Below, piece by piece: positions 1-8,720 of a stretch of 64,000 nt of DNA. The notes under the pieces are model-generated. The model did no database searches and had not been told where the DNA came from. It saw nothing but the letters and a program-made list of their open reading frames with translations. The position numbers and the translations under genes are program-made. The DNA lies in contig CALLQI010000022.1 of the NCBI GenBank assembly GCA_938014885.1, positions 62,001 through 126,000 of the forward strand, read 5' to 3'. The DNA is from an uncultured bacterium (GTDB lineage: Bacteria > Planctomycetota > UBA8742 > UBA2392). Numbering within the stretch: the first letter of the stretch is position 1; each line of letters opens with the position of its first letter.

Positions 1-611
1 TGCACGCTGCGCTGCTCAATGCGCTGGCGCTTCACGGTTACTTCCAGCTGCGTTGCCTTGGGGTCGTCGCCGCGCTTGCTGTCGCTGCCGCGGCGCAGTG
101 TCAGCCGCACTTCCGAGCCTTCGACTTCACTGCGGATGCGATTCACGCTGCTTTCGTAGGTCTTGCCCAGCGTGGTTTCGCCGTCGATGGCCACAATCAC
201 GTCGTTGGTCAGAATGCCCGCCAGCTCCGCGCCGCCGCCCGGCGTTACGCCGGTCACGCGGATGCTGCCGTCTTCGTTGCCTTCCGCGCCGACACCGATG
301 CCGTAAAACGTACCGCCGAGGTCGATGTCCTGCTCGCGCGCTTCAACAGGCGGCAGCACGCGCGTGTAGCGGTCGCCGGTGCCGCTGGCCAGGCCCATCA
401 GCGCGTGGTCGCGCAGGTCTTTTTCACTGAGTTCGCCGTCGTAATGCTTCAGCAGCATCTCGCGGATTTCGGCGTAGAGTTGCAGGTCTTTCTCGATGCC
501 TTCGACCTTCGGCTGCTCAACTTCCGCGCGGTCGAACACGAACAGCAGCGTCACGCCGGCGATCACGATCACCGGCAAGATCGAGAATGTAATGATGAAG
601 TAGCGGTTCAT
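1..611 (-). CDS. S41-family C-terminal processing peptidase, N-terminal part (cut by window edge)
   Basis: The first 203 residues of what looks like a CtpA/Prc-type serine protease, an envelope enzyme that trims or degrades exported proteins. Residues 5-27 are a hydrophobic signal anchor. A helical segment follows (LMGLASGTGDRYTRVLPP), typical of the S41 N-terminal domain, and then a PDZ domain from about residue 100 (FYGIGVG, later AGILTNDVIVAIDG) that would bind substrate C-termini. The catalytic Ser/Lys domain lies beyond the edge, so activity cannot be judged. The ATG at 609-611 lies 28 bases downstream of the rhomboid-like gene on the same strand, so the two are probably co-transcribed. 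A non-protease PDZ protein is possible but less likely given the S41-like N-terminal helices. Confidence 0.78.
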   Translation of the reverse strand, partial: MNRYFIITFSILPVIVIAGVTLLFVFDRAEVEQPKVEGIEKDLQLYAEIREMLLKHYDGELSEKDLRDHALMGLASGTGDRYTRVLPPVEAREQDIDLGGTFYGIGVGAEGNEDGSIRVTGVTPGGGAELAGILTNDVIVAIDGETTLGKTYESSVNRIRSEVEGSEVRLTLRRGSDSKRGDDPKATQLEVTVKRQRIEQRSV

Positions 612-639
612 GCGTTCGATGATACGCGGCCGGGCATGC

Positions 640-1626
640 TCAACGACTCTTTTTCTTCGACTGCTCGTCCAGGAACTTCTTTTCGCTACGACTCAGGCTG
701 TTGATGCCCGTCTTGCTGATTTTCTCGAGCAGCGCATCCAGCTTCTGCTGCTCCTCAATAGCCTGCTGGCGCAGCTTGGCCAGTTGGGCCTCGCCCTTCT
801 TGCGTTTGGCCTCGGCCTTGGGGTCGGCCTCTTCGTCGCGGTAGTCGTTGAGATATCCGGCCTCAGACCACGGCTCGGCCGTCTTGGCGGAGACCGGCTT
901 GGGCAGTCGTCCCATGCGTTTGAGCGCCAGCATCCAAAGCGCGCCAACGGCAGCCCCCCACAGCACCTGCGTGAAGCTGGGGACAATCGGGTTCTTGCTG
1001 AACATGCCGAACATCAGCCCCATCACGCTCACGGCGCCCAGGATGACGAGCACGCTGGTCTTCATCGACCAACCAAAGAACGAACGCGCTTGGGGCATCA
1101 GCCAGACCGTACTGGTCACACAGGCGAAGACTGCACCTGAGGCCCCCATCACCAGCGTCAGGCGCGGTGTTCCCAGGTACAGCAACGGAATCTCGGTCAG
1201 CGCCGCCAGCAGGCCAGAGGCAAGTGCCGACCCGACGAAGAACACCACGAAGCGGCGCGTGCCCATCACCTGCTCAACGTAGCGCCCTACAAACCAGATC
1301 AGGATCGCCTCAATTACCGCCCCAAGCAGGCCCGAGGCAGCAAGCCAGTGCGTGGCGATCTTCCAAATGCCGGCAGTGCTGGCCTGTTCCCACAACGCCA
1401 GATCCAGCGGCGTGAAGATGAACAGGTGGCGGGCGACGATTGCGTTGGCCGTGGCGTCGGCGGCCCAGAACTCTTTGTCAGAAGCTGCCGTGGCGTTGCC
1501 CAGCACCAGCATCACCAGGTAGCAGAAGATGGTCAGCACCAGCAGCGCCACCACGCCCTTGCCGGGTTTGGGGGCTGGGGCGAAGCGGGGTTTCTCGCGG
1601 ATGTAGTCGCGGTCTTCGTAACCCAT
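640..1626 (-). CDS. rhomboid-family membrane protein, probable pseudoprotease
   Basis: A 328-residue polytopic inner-membrane protein of the rhomboid family. Seen: the L1-loop signature (FVGRYVEQVMGTRRF), the catalytic-serine motif GASGAVFA, several hydrophobic helices, and a charged C-terminal tail ending LEKISKTGINSLSRSEKKFL, like the small domain found at the end of many rhomboids. Unusual: the TM6 position that normally carries the catalytic His (AHxxG) reads QVLWGAAVG, and the TM2 His/Asn pair (HLLFN in the family) reads GAVIE. Only the serine is left of the active site, so protease activity is doubtful and a binding or chaperone role, as for iRhoms, is plausible. It precedes the S41 protease gene by 28 bases on the same strand. 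Confidence 0.8.
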   Translation of the reverse strand: MGYEDRDYIREKPRFAPAPKPGKGVVALLVLTIFCYLVMLVLGNATAASDKEFWAADATANAIVARHLFIFTPLDLALWEQASTAGIWKIATHWLAASGLLGAVIEAILIWFVGRYVEQVMGTRRFVVFFVGSALASGLLAALTEIPLLYLGTPRLTLVMGASGAVFACVTSTVWLMPQARSFFGWSMKTSVLVILGAVSVMGLMFGMFSKNPIVPSFTQVLWGAAVGALWMLALKRMGRLPKPVSAKTAEPWSEAGYLNDYRDEEADPKAEAKRKKGEAQLAKLRQQAIEEQQKLDALLEKISKTGINSLSRSEKKFLDEQSKKKSR

Positions 1627-1887
1627 GGCGACGCATCATGCCGACTTATCGACATTAGTCCAAACGTTGGCAGCTGTGACTATACTCGTACTTCCGGTGG
1701 CGTATGCACTTGCGTCAATTCGCCTAAAGCAAGAAATCCCTTTGGATTGGGACGCCTTTACCGTAGATTAATGCAACTGAATGACCGGTCGGTGCCGATG
1801 CTTTTATCGGTCGTCGCCACCGGCTTCGCGCGTGCGTTACAATTACCAAGCGTGTTCTGGCGGTGTTGAGCGGGCATCGGGATCGTG

Positions 1888-3486
1888 ATGAAGGCCGAAC
1901 TCCACATCCGGGGCGGTTCACGCGATGGCGAAAAGATTACTCTTTCGCCGCACGGCCGCGTCACGTTTGGCCGCTCGCCCTCATGTGACGAACGTTTCCA
2001 GGAAGACAGCTTCAGCCGCGCGCACTTCCTGATCGAGGGCAAGGGCAGCTTCTTCCTGTTGACCGACCTGCAAAGCAGCACCGGCACCATGGTCAACGGC
2101 AAGATGGTAGCCAGCAAGATTCTGCACAGTGCCGATCGCGTGGTCGCCGGCGGGGTCGAGTTCTCGTTCAAAGTCCATGAGACCCCCACCAACAAAGTCG
2201 CCGCACACAGCGGTCTGCTTGAGGCCGACGCCGTTGGCGCAAACGTTCGAGTTGAAGCCAACTTCGAAGACGGCAGCTTCTTGCTGGAAGACACGCAAAA
2301 GCCCGACAAGCAACCCGAAGACACCAGCGAGCTGTTGATCCGCACCCGCAGCGCGCTGCAGACGATGTACCACGTCGGCAACCTGATCTACACGCAGGAA
2401 AGCCTTGATCGCGTATGCCACACCATCATGGATGTGGCGATGGAAACGCTGGGGCCCGACCGCGGCTTTCTGGTCATGTACGACCCCGACGAAAAGTCGC
2501 TCGAGCCCGTGGTCGTGCGACGCAAGCGCGCCGCCAACGGTGCGGCCTCACGCACCAGCACGCGGCTGATGCGCGCGGTCGATGACGAGCTTACCTTGTG
2601 CCGGCCGATCATCCTGCATTCGGTGAAGAAGGGCCTGTCGGTGATCAGCGCCGACGTGTACCCCGAAACCGGCGACACCAGCAGCAAGCACATACGCAGC
2701 GCAATGTGCGTGCCGGTGCGCACCAACACCGACATCATTGGCGCGATCTACCTTGACCGCGTCGACAACGAGATTCCGTTCCACCGTCACCAACTTGAAA
2801 TGCTTGCCACGCTGGGCCGCCAAGCGGGCATCGCGATTGAACGCGCCAAGATGCTTGAGGAAATGGAAGGCCTGTTTTACTCGTGCGTGCGGGCCCTCGT
2901 CAGCAGCATCGAAGCCAAAGACCAGTACACCCACGGCCACAGCGAGCGCGTGACCGCGTTTGCCGTGACACTCGCCGAGGAAATGGAACTGACGGCCGAA
3001 ACCCTCGACAACGTGCGCCTTGGCGCGCTGTTGCACGACGTGGGCAAGATCGGTGTGGCCGAGAAAATCCTCACCAAGCCAAGCCGCCTGACGCCCGACG
3101 AAGTCAAGGTGATCCGCATGCACCCCGTGCGCGGCGCCGAAATCCTGAGCCACATCAGCAACATCCCGGGCGTGATCGCGGCCGTGAAGCACCACCACGA
3201 AATGTTCAACGGCCTGGGCTACCCGAACGGAATGGTAGGCGAAGAAATCCCGCAGACCGCGCGCATCGTGGCGCTGGCGGACGCGTTCGACGCCATGACC
3301 AGCAACCGCAGCTATCGCCGCAACTTCGACGTGGACGAAGCCATCAGCGAATTCACCCGCTGCAGCGGCGACCAGTTCGACCCCGAAGTCTGCGAAGTAA
3401 TGATCAAGCTGCTGCGAGACGGCCGCATCATCCCCTGCAACGAGCTGTTCGCCAAAGGCATCGACATCAGCAAGTCGATTTACTAG
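1888..3486 (+). CDS. FHA-GAF-HD-GYP signalling protein (cyclic-di-GMP phosphodiesterase)
   Basis: A cytosolic protein of 532 residues with three modules. Residues 1-98 are an FHA phosphothreonine-binding domain (GRVTFGRSPSCD, SRAHF, SSTGTMVNG). Residues about 165-320 are a GAF sensor domain. Residues about 335-505 are an HD-GYP domain with the metal-binding HDVGKIG, the distal HHHEMFNGLGYPNG form of the GYP motif and ADAFDAMTS, so hydrolysis of cyclic-di-GMP is likely. The FHA module suggests that a Ser/Thr kinase, such as the one at 60.2 kb, feeds into cyclic-di-GMP turnover; that link is an inference. A GTG at 1885 directly precedes the ATG and could also be the start. It converges on the next gene with a 16-base gap. 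Confidence 0.9.
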   Translation: MKAELHIRGGSRDGEKITLSPHGRVTFGRSPSCDERFQEDSFSRAHFLIEGKGSFFLLTDLQSSTGTMVNGKMVASKILHSADRVVAGGVEFSFKVHETPTNKVAAHSGLLEADAVGANVRVEANFEDGSFLLEDTQKPDKQPEDTSELLIRTRSALQTMYHVGNLIYTQESLDRVCHTIMDVAMETLGPDRGFLVMYDPDEKSLEPVVVRRKRAANGAASRTSTRLMRAVDDELTLCRPIILHSVKKGLSVISADVYPETGDTSSKHIRSAMCVPVRTNTDIIGAIYLDRVDNEIPFHRHQLEMLATLGRQAGIAIERAKMLEEMEGLFYSCVRALVSSIEAKDQYTHGHSERVTAFAVTLAEEMELTAETLDNVRLGALLHDVGKIGVAEKILTKPSRLTPDEVKVIRMHPVRGAEILSHISNIPGVIAAVKHHHEMFNGLGYPNGMVGEEIPQTARIVALADAFDAMTSNRSYRRNFDVDEAISEFTRCSGDQFDPEVCEVMIKLLRDGRIIPCNELFAKGIDISKSIY

Positions 3487-3502
3487 CACGTTGCGAGCCT
3501 CA

Positions 3503-6490
3503 CTACTTTGCTTCAAGTCCTTGCGTCAACGCCCTTCGGCCCGGTTGCTGCCAGTCCACGGATGCTTCGAACGGCTTGTACCCGGCCACCAGCAGGCGCA
3601 CTTGGGCTACGCGGTGGTCTCGTGCTTCGATTCGGAATCCCTCGACGCGGACTTCGCCCGCGTCGTCCGAAAAGGTTCCGGCCCGCAGTGCGGCGAACTT
3701 GCTGCGGTGGTACAGGCTGCTGGTGCTGAGCACGTTTCCGTTCTCGTCGAGCAGCTCGACGTGTGCTGAGGCAATCTCCGTATCGGACAACTTCGGGTGC
3801 CGGATCAGCAGCTCGCAGGCTCGCTTCAGCTTGAGTGTGCGGAACGCCGTTGTCGTCGCGCTGATCTCTACGTCTTCCAGCGTCTCGATCTGCGCGCCAG
3901 TGGCCTCGATGACAATGTCCCACTTGCCGACGGGCACGCCCGGTAAGAGGTAAGCATCTCGCCCTTCAATCACCAGTTGGCTGCGGAAGGGAATGAGCTG
4001 GTGAAGGCCCGCACTGTCACGAAGCTGGATGCGCGAGACGCACAGGTACACCTTGTCGGGCACCTTCAACTCCAGCACCAGCGTGCCGACTTCTGCCACG
4101 GGCTTGAACATCAGGTCCTGAGGAAACTGGCCCTGCTTCACCAACACAGCGGGCGAGTGCATCGCGCCACCATCGGGCAGCATTACGGAAGCCTGCACCC
4201 GAAGCTCACACAGGCCGGCGAACGGAATGCGGAATGCCCCCTCGGGATCGGCTCGCAGGAACTCTCCGGCAGAAACCCCATCCGAGAACTCCGAGCCGTC
4301 CGACGCAAGCCTTGCGTACTGCACGTACACCTCAGCGCCATCCGGCAGGCCCTTGATGTCGATCTTGCCGCTCACGTACCGGGCCCGGCCACGCAGGGTG
4401 ACCTCCCTGAGGCCGGGACCGTCCACCGTGAACTCGGTGACGAACAGTTCTATGGATTGCGCGCCGTCATCATGGCCCAGCAGCGCGAAGTAGCGGCCCG
4501 GCTCAATCACGCCCCAGTTGACGCGGCTTCCCTGAAAGTGTCGGGACTCCGTATCCATGCGGAGTTCCATGAACTCGTACTCATCCCAGATGTGCAGCAT
4601 GTTCGGCTGGCAGTCGGTCGCCTCAATCAGAAACGTCACCGACGTGATGTAATGATAGGCGAAGTCAACGGTCGCATCCGGGTTGTCGCCCCGGAGAACC
4701 ACCACTTTGCGCTGTTCCAGTTCGGTGGGGTCGTCAAGCTGCTCGCCGACTTGGCGCAGAAACCAAGTGCCGGGCTGCTGCTCGGTCAGTTCGATCCAGC
4801 CGTTCTCGTCGGTTTCTGCGATGAAACTCCTTAGAACGCTGGGCTCGGTAAACTTGATTTCCGTGCCTGCCAGCGCGCGGGCACCATCCATGCAGCGGAT
4901 GCGGATGCTTCCGCCGCGCTGCTTGAAGATCACCGGAGCGTTGTCGCCGGGTGCCAGAAGCAGGTCAACCCGATAGTACTCTGGCTCGTCTTCGATCAGC
5001 GCAAGCAGTATCCAATTGCCCGGGGCAACGCGGATTCGCCCACGAGGCACGTGCAAACCCTGCGGAGCACTTAGAGCAGTACCTCGCAAGGTGTCTTTCA
5101 CGGCTTGGGGGCCCTTTTCGTTCAGCAACTGCTCGGCCTCGGTGCCCGATTGCACCAACATCGCAAACGTCAGGCCCGCGCGCTCACCGGCAACTGCCTG
5201 CACCCTGATTTCGACCTCGGCCTCACGCACCAGTTTCACGCTGATTTCCGTGTCCTTGGGCTCAAGGGCCAGTGGGACCTCGTGCGAAACCATTCCCTCT
5301 GCCCATACCTCCATGATCCACGACTGTGATGGGTCAAGGCGTGCGGTGAAACGACCGTGCTCATCCAAGTTTGCTGGAACGGTCAATCTCGATCTGTCCT
5401 TTACCCGCAGGTGCACGCGCGCGTCCAGGAACCTGGCCCCCTGTTCGTCCACCACGTGGACCGTCAGCACAACGGGCATGTACACCTTCACGTCACCCAA
5501 GTCGGTCAGCGTGTTCTCGGCGGTTCTCAGTTGCACGCCGCTGGCCACTTCTACGTCGTGCCGGTACACGGTCATTGTGTACGAGCCGACAGGAACCGTA
5601 AGTTCGAGCGTCCCTGTGCCTGACTGGCCGAATCCCATAGTTCCCGGGCCGCGCGACGGATTCAGCAGAACAAACACGCCCGTGGCGTCTTTGCCGTTGA
5701 CGCCATCGACGAACCTGACCCGCAACTTCGAAGGCGGTGCCAAGACCACGTCCCGGACCGGAAGCTTCTCGAGTGGCTCAATCGTAAGTGGTTGGTCGAA
5801 CCATGAACTCCACCTGCCGAGATGGCTGGAGCGCAGCTTCCCTGCAAACTCCAGATCAAACTCCCAGTTGGCGGGCACGCTTAACTCGAAAGTGCCATCG
5901 GGCGCGCTCGTCGCAACCGGCAGCGGAACATCCTGCGGCATCCAATGCACCAGTACCTTTGGACTGACTTGCTGGCCTGCTATCGGCTTGCCATCGGCAT
6001 CAACGGTGCGGCCGGTGCAGACCCCGTACTCGTGGCATTCGATGCGGCACGTGGCCTTGCTGTCCTTGTGGACCCGCACGGGAAGGCCAAGGCCAAAGTT
6101 TCGCTCTGACAGGACGACCAGACAAATCCACGCAACCGGCAGATCACGCGCAGTTCCGGCCTCGTGAAACAGGACACTTGAAATCCTCTCACCAGTCAGT
6201 GTGACCGTGCCCTTGATCGAGTACTCGCCTCGCTCGTCCGTGACGGCTGACCCGGTAACCGTGACCTTCGGCAGTGGTCCTTGGGCGCGGGCAAAGGCCT
6301 CGTAATCCGCAGCGTCGTGCTGACCCCAATGCGAAGCAGCGTAGGCCGTCACTTCGGTCAGCGGCAGGGGTTGCTCGGCTTCGCCGACCTGTTTCAGCAC
6401 TGTGCCCTGTACTTCAAACGACCAGGTGACTTCTTCGGCCGCGCACGTTGCGGCAACGAGAACCAGCAGCCCGGCAAGACATGTCCGCAT
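3503..6490 (-). CDS. large secreted protein with carboxypeptidase-regulatory-like domains
   Basis: A 995-residue exported protein. It starts with a cleavable signal peptide (MRTCLAGLLVLVAATCAAEE) behind GGAGG-type ribosome binding bases at proper spacing. The rest is predicted all-beta. Segments such as VTGSAVTDERGEYSIKGTV, VDADGKPIAGQQVSPKVLV and ATSAPDGTFELSVPANWEF carry the TDxxGxY/F pattern of carboxypeptidase-regulatory-like (transthyretin-like) domains, repeated along the chain. No catalytic domain or anchor is visible. Such proteins are common in planctomycetes and probably act at the cell surface or in the periplasm; the exact role is unknown. A smaller protein of the same style lies at 8721-10067. 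Confidence 0.8.
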   Translation of the reverse strand: MRTCLAGLLVLVAATCAAEEVTWSFEVQGTVLKQVGEAEQPLPLTEVTAYAASHWGQHDAADYEAFARAQGPLPKVTVTGSAVTDERGEYSIKGTVTLTGERISSVLFHEAGTARDLPVAWICLVVLSERNFGLGLPVRVHKDSKATCRIECHEYGVCTGRTVDADGKPIAGQQVSPKVLVHWMPQDVPLPVATSAPDGTFELSVPANWEFDLEFAGKLRSSHLGRWSSWFDQPLTIEPLEKLPVRDVVLAPPSKLRVRFVDGVNGKDATGVFVLLNPSRGPGTMGFGQSGTGTLELTVPVGSYTMTVYRHDVEVASGVQLRTAENTLTDLGDVKVYMPVVLTVHVVDEQGARFLDARVHLRVKDRSRLTVPANLDEHGRFTARLDPSQSWIMEVWAEGMVSHEVPLALEPKDTEISVKLVREAEVEIRVQAVAGERAGLTFAMLVQSGTEAEQLLNEKGPQAVKDTLRGTALSAPQGLHVPRGRIRVAPGNWILLALIEDEPEYYRVDLLLAPGDNAPVIFKQRGGSIRIRCMDGARALAGTEIKFTEPSVLRSFIAETDENGWIELTEQQPGTWFLRQVGEQLDDPTELEQRKVVVLRGDNPDATVDFAYHYITSVTFLIEATDCQPNMLHIWDEYEFMELRMDTESRHFQGSRVNWGVIEPGRYFALLGHDDGAQSIELFVTEFTVDGPGLREVTLRGRARYVSGKIDIKGLPDGAEVYVQYARLASDGSEFSDGVSAGEFLRADPEGAFRIPFAGLCELRVQASVMLPDGGAMHSPAVLVKQGQFPQDLMFKPVAEVGTLVLELKVPDKVYLCVSRIQLRDSAGLHQLIPFRSQLVIEGRDAYLLPGVPVGKWDIVIEATGAQIETLEDVEISATTTAFRTLKLKRACELLIRHPKLSDTEIASAHVELLDENGNVLSTSSLYHRSKFAALRAGTFSDDAGEVRVEGFRIEARDHRVAQVRLLVAGYKPFEASVDWQQPGRRALTQGLEAK

Positions 6491-6597
6491 GGCGGCCTCC
6501 GTATCACATGCGCGAACACTCTACGGCGGGCACCGCCCATGTTCATGCGCGATCTGCTGTCAACCCTCCAACGGTCATCGCGCAACGAAGTTCGCCT

Positions 6598-8007
6598 TCA
6601 AACAAGGCTTCGCAGCCCCAGATAGCCTTTGGCTGTGTGTTCGTGCAGCCATGCTTGGGCTTTCTGGGCTTGGTTGGCTGGTAGCAGCCTCGTTGCTTGG
6701 GATTGGTGCAGGGCTAGCGCTGCGATGTTGGGTGTGGTTTCGGGTTGCAGGGCGGCCAGTTGCTTTTGGGCTTGGTGGCAGGCCTTTCGGGCGGCTGCTT
6801 CTTTGCCTTGGCGCCTTTGCAGCTCGGTTTCCAGCACTGCGTTTGTGAATGCGGTTGTGCCTTGTGCGGCCTCGGGCCATTCGACTTGGCCTTTGCCGGT
6901 CTGGATGCAGCGTGCGGCTTGCACGTACACCCTTGATGATTCCGGCAGTTGTGCGGCCGGGCGTTTGGTTAGCTTGGCCAGTGTTTCCGGCGACGGGTCA
7001 ATCAATGCGATCAGCAGGCCGCCCTGTTCGTTGCCGGCGATGATGCCTTCCAGCCTCGCCGGCGCGCCCGCCAGAAAGTGCGCCAGCACCAGCATATCGT
7101 CCACGTATGCCCGTACGTCATCACTTGCACCGGCGTGGACCCTTGACAGCACGGGCAGCGCCTCAATCAGCCGGCCGGTGTGCAGCCACAGATAGGCGCG
7201 CGGCACCTGCAGCAGCCAGTCTTCGGCCCACTCCGGCGGTTCCGCGCCACCCAGCAGCAGCATCGCGTCGGCCATGCGCGCGGCCTCATGCAATCGGCCC
7301 GCATTGGCGAGCCCGGCGCAATAGTTGTAACAGGTGCGAAGGAACTGGCGGTTGCGTATGGCGTCTGACTGGATCAACGCACCCAGCGCCCCAAGGTGCG
7401 CCAGCCGCTGGGTTGGCAGGTCACCCCGATACGTGGCCAGCGTGCCCTGCATCATGTTGCGGGCTGCCGTGAGCTCGGGCTGGTTTACCATGCGATCAAG
7501 CCGTGCGGCCGCGGCCAGTGCCGACTCGGCCTCTGGCAATCGGGCATTGGCCAAGGCGTCGCGGGCCTCGTTCAGCAGCTTGGCGGCGACGGGCTTTGCG
7601 CGCTGGGCCAGTCTTGTACGCAGCTGCTCGTGCCGGTCGATCGCGTCCGCGAGCTCGCGCATGCCGCGTGCTGCGTGGTCCTGCTGCAGCACGGCCAACT
7701 TCTCATGGCCGACGGCGTTCAGCTTCAGCACCACTTCCAGCAGGCGGCGTGATTCGTCGGCGGCCTCGGCACTGACCTGCGACGCCAGCATGGCACCTTG
7801 CCCCTGCAGCACCCAGGCCGGGCTCAGGCCGAACTCGCGGGTCAGGTCAACGATGAACTCGGCCGGGACTTTGCCCGCCTTGAGGTAGCGGTGCACGTTG
7901 GCCTTGGAAACGCCGGTGCGGCGCGCGATCTCGGCCTGGGTGAAGCGTTCGGCCAGAAGTCGCAGGCGCTGGCGCAGGACCTCGGGTTCTGTAACGGGCT
8001 TTGCCAT
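6598..8007 (-). CDS. HTH transcriptional regulator with helical-repeat C-terminal region
   Basis: A 469-residue protein. Residues about 10-70 form a Cro/C1-type helix-turn-helix (FTQAEIARRTGVSKANVHRY, then FGLSPAWVLQGQG). The rest is Ala/Leu/Arg-rich and helical, with TPR-like segments (ARDALANARLPEAESALAAA, AARMADAMLLLGG), so it probably pairs DNA binding with a protein-interaction superhelix. No ligand-binding domain is recognised. I chose the ATG at 8005-8007: upstream codons stay open to 8202 but encode low-complexity sequence that crosses the intergenic region. The gene diverges from the micropeptide at 8109, and the roughly 100 bases between are the natural site for regulation of both. 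Confidence 0.78.
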   Translation of the reverse strand: MAKPVTEPEVLRQRLRLLAERFTQAEIARRTGVSKANVHRYLKAGKVPAEFIVDLTREFGLSPAWVLQGQGAMLASQVSAEAADESRRLLEVVLKLNAVGHEKLAVLQQDHAARGMRELADAIDRHEQLRTRLAQRAKPVAAKLLNEARDALANARLPEAESALAAAARLDRMVNQPELTAARNMMQGTLATYRGDLPTQRLAHLGALGALIQSDAIRNRQFLRTCYNYCAGLANAGRLHEAARMADAMLLLGGAEPPEWAEDWLLQVPRAYLWLHTGRLIEALPVLSRVHAGASDDVRAYVDDMLVLAHFLAGAPARLEGIIAGNEQGGLLIALIDPSPETLAKLTKRPAAQLPESSRVYVQAARCIQTGKGQVEWPEAAQGTTAFTNAVLETELQRRQGKEAAARKACHQAQKQLAALQPETTPNIAALALHQSQATRLLPANQAQKAQAWLHEHTAKGYLGLRSLV

Positions 8008-8108
8008 GGTTTCATTTATAAAACCCCGCCTGTCGTTGTCGATTGCGTTTGCCGGCCCCGGCGTGGACCCTGTGCGTAGCTTTACAACATGGGGTTTAGG
8101 AGCGATCG

Positions 8109-8180
8109 ATGATCTGGGAATACTTGGCCTTGGCAGTGCTGCTGGTGATGGTTCCGCTGCTGTTTCTGATGCTGCTGTGA
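8109..8180 (+). CDS. putative 23-residue single-pass membrane peptide
   Basis: A very short frame, ATG to TGA, encoding a peptide that is almost entirely hydrophobic (MIWEYLALAVLLVMVPLLFL plus MLL), enough for one membrane helix. It is preceded by a strong Shine-Dalgarno sequence, TAGGAG at 8097-8102, six bases from the ATG. It lies between a divergent HTH regulator and a lipoprotein gene that starts 55 bases downstream on the same strand. Small membrane peptides of this kind often bind and adjust membrane complexes; no homologue is recognised and the function is unknown. The evidence is the ribosome binding site plus composition, so it could still be chance. Confidence 0.45.
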   Translation: MIWEYLALAVLLVMVPLLFLMLL

Positions 8181-8235
8181 ACACGGTCGGCGCAGGTTGC
8201 ATTTGTGGAACGACTACCCCTATCAGGAGACTGTG

Positions 8236-8643
8236 ATGATGCGATGGATGCTGCTGGGCGTGTGCATGCTGACTCTGGCCTCATGCGGCGGGAACACTGC
8301 TGGGAACACCGCCGCACAGGCTGGCGTTGTGGACCACAGTACGCCCGAGGCCGTGTTTGCCGCCTACTCGGCGGCCATAGACCTGGGCGACGAGGCCGGC
8401 ATCAAGCGAGCCATGGTACCCGCGCAACGGGAGATGTTTGCGGGCGCAACGGGCGTGCCTGAGGCCCATCGCGGGTACACGATTGTCCGGCGCGAAGATC
8501 GTTCAGCATCGGAAGTGTGGCTGCACGTCAAATTCAAGATGCAAGATGACGTCATGCCCCACGTGCTGGTACTGCAGGAAGGCAAGTGGTACCTCGACAT
8601 GGAAAAGACCGGCGATGCCATGATGGCAGCCTTTTCGGAATAA
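8236..8643 (+). CDS. small lipoprotein with NTF2-like fold
   Basis: A 135-residue lipoprotein. The type II signal peptide ends in the lipobox LASC (MMRWMLLGVCMLTLASCGG). The mature part looks like a DUF4878/NTF2-type domain: DHSTPEAVFAAYSAAIDLGD, then alternating charged strands and a C-terminal EGKWYLDMEKTGDAM segment that is typical of the family's last strand. I chose the ATG at 8236 because AGGAG lies at 8225-8229 with proper spacing; an earlier in-frame ATG at 8197 would add 13 polar residues in front of the signal peptide. The protein is likely anchored in the envelope. Its ligand is unknown. Confidence 0.75.
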   Translation: MMRWMLLGVCMLTLASCGGNTAGNTAAQAGVVDHSTPEAVFAAYSAAIDLGDEAGIKRAMVPAQREMFAGATGVPEAHRGYTIVRREDRSASEVWLHVKFKMQDDVMPHVLVLQEGKWYLDMEKTGDAMMAAFSE

Positions 8644-8720
8644 TCAGGATTTTCCGGAACCAGAAAGCTGGCGGCTTCCTCTCAGGGTTACCCAGTTCGT
8701 ACGACGCCTGAGGTCTGCCG

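Noticed and set aside
1679..1684. TATAGT on the minus strand before the rhomboid-like gene as a -10 element
   Set aside because: No acceptable -35 sequence lies 15-19 bases upstream of it.
2548..3516. Open frame of 322 codons antisense to the HD-GYP gene
   Set aside because: It is a mirror of the HD-GYP codons, rich in His, Val and Ala, without a ribosome binding site.
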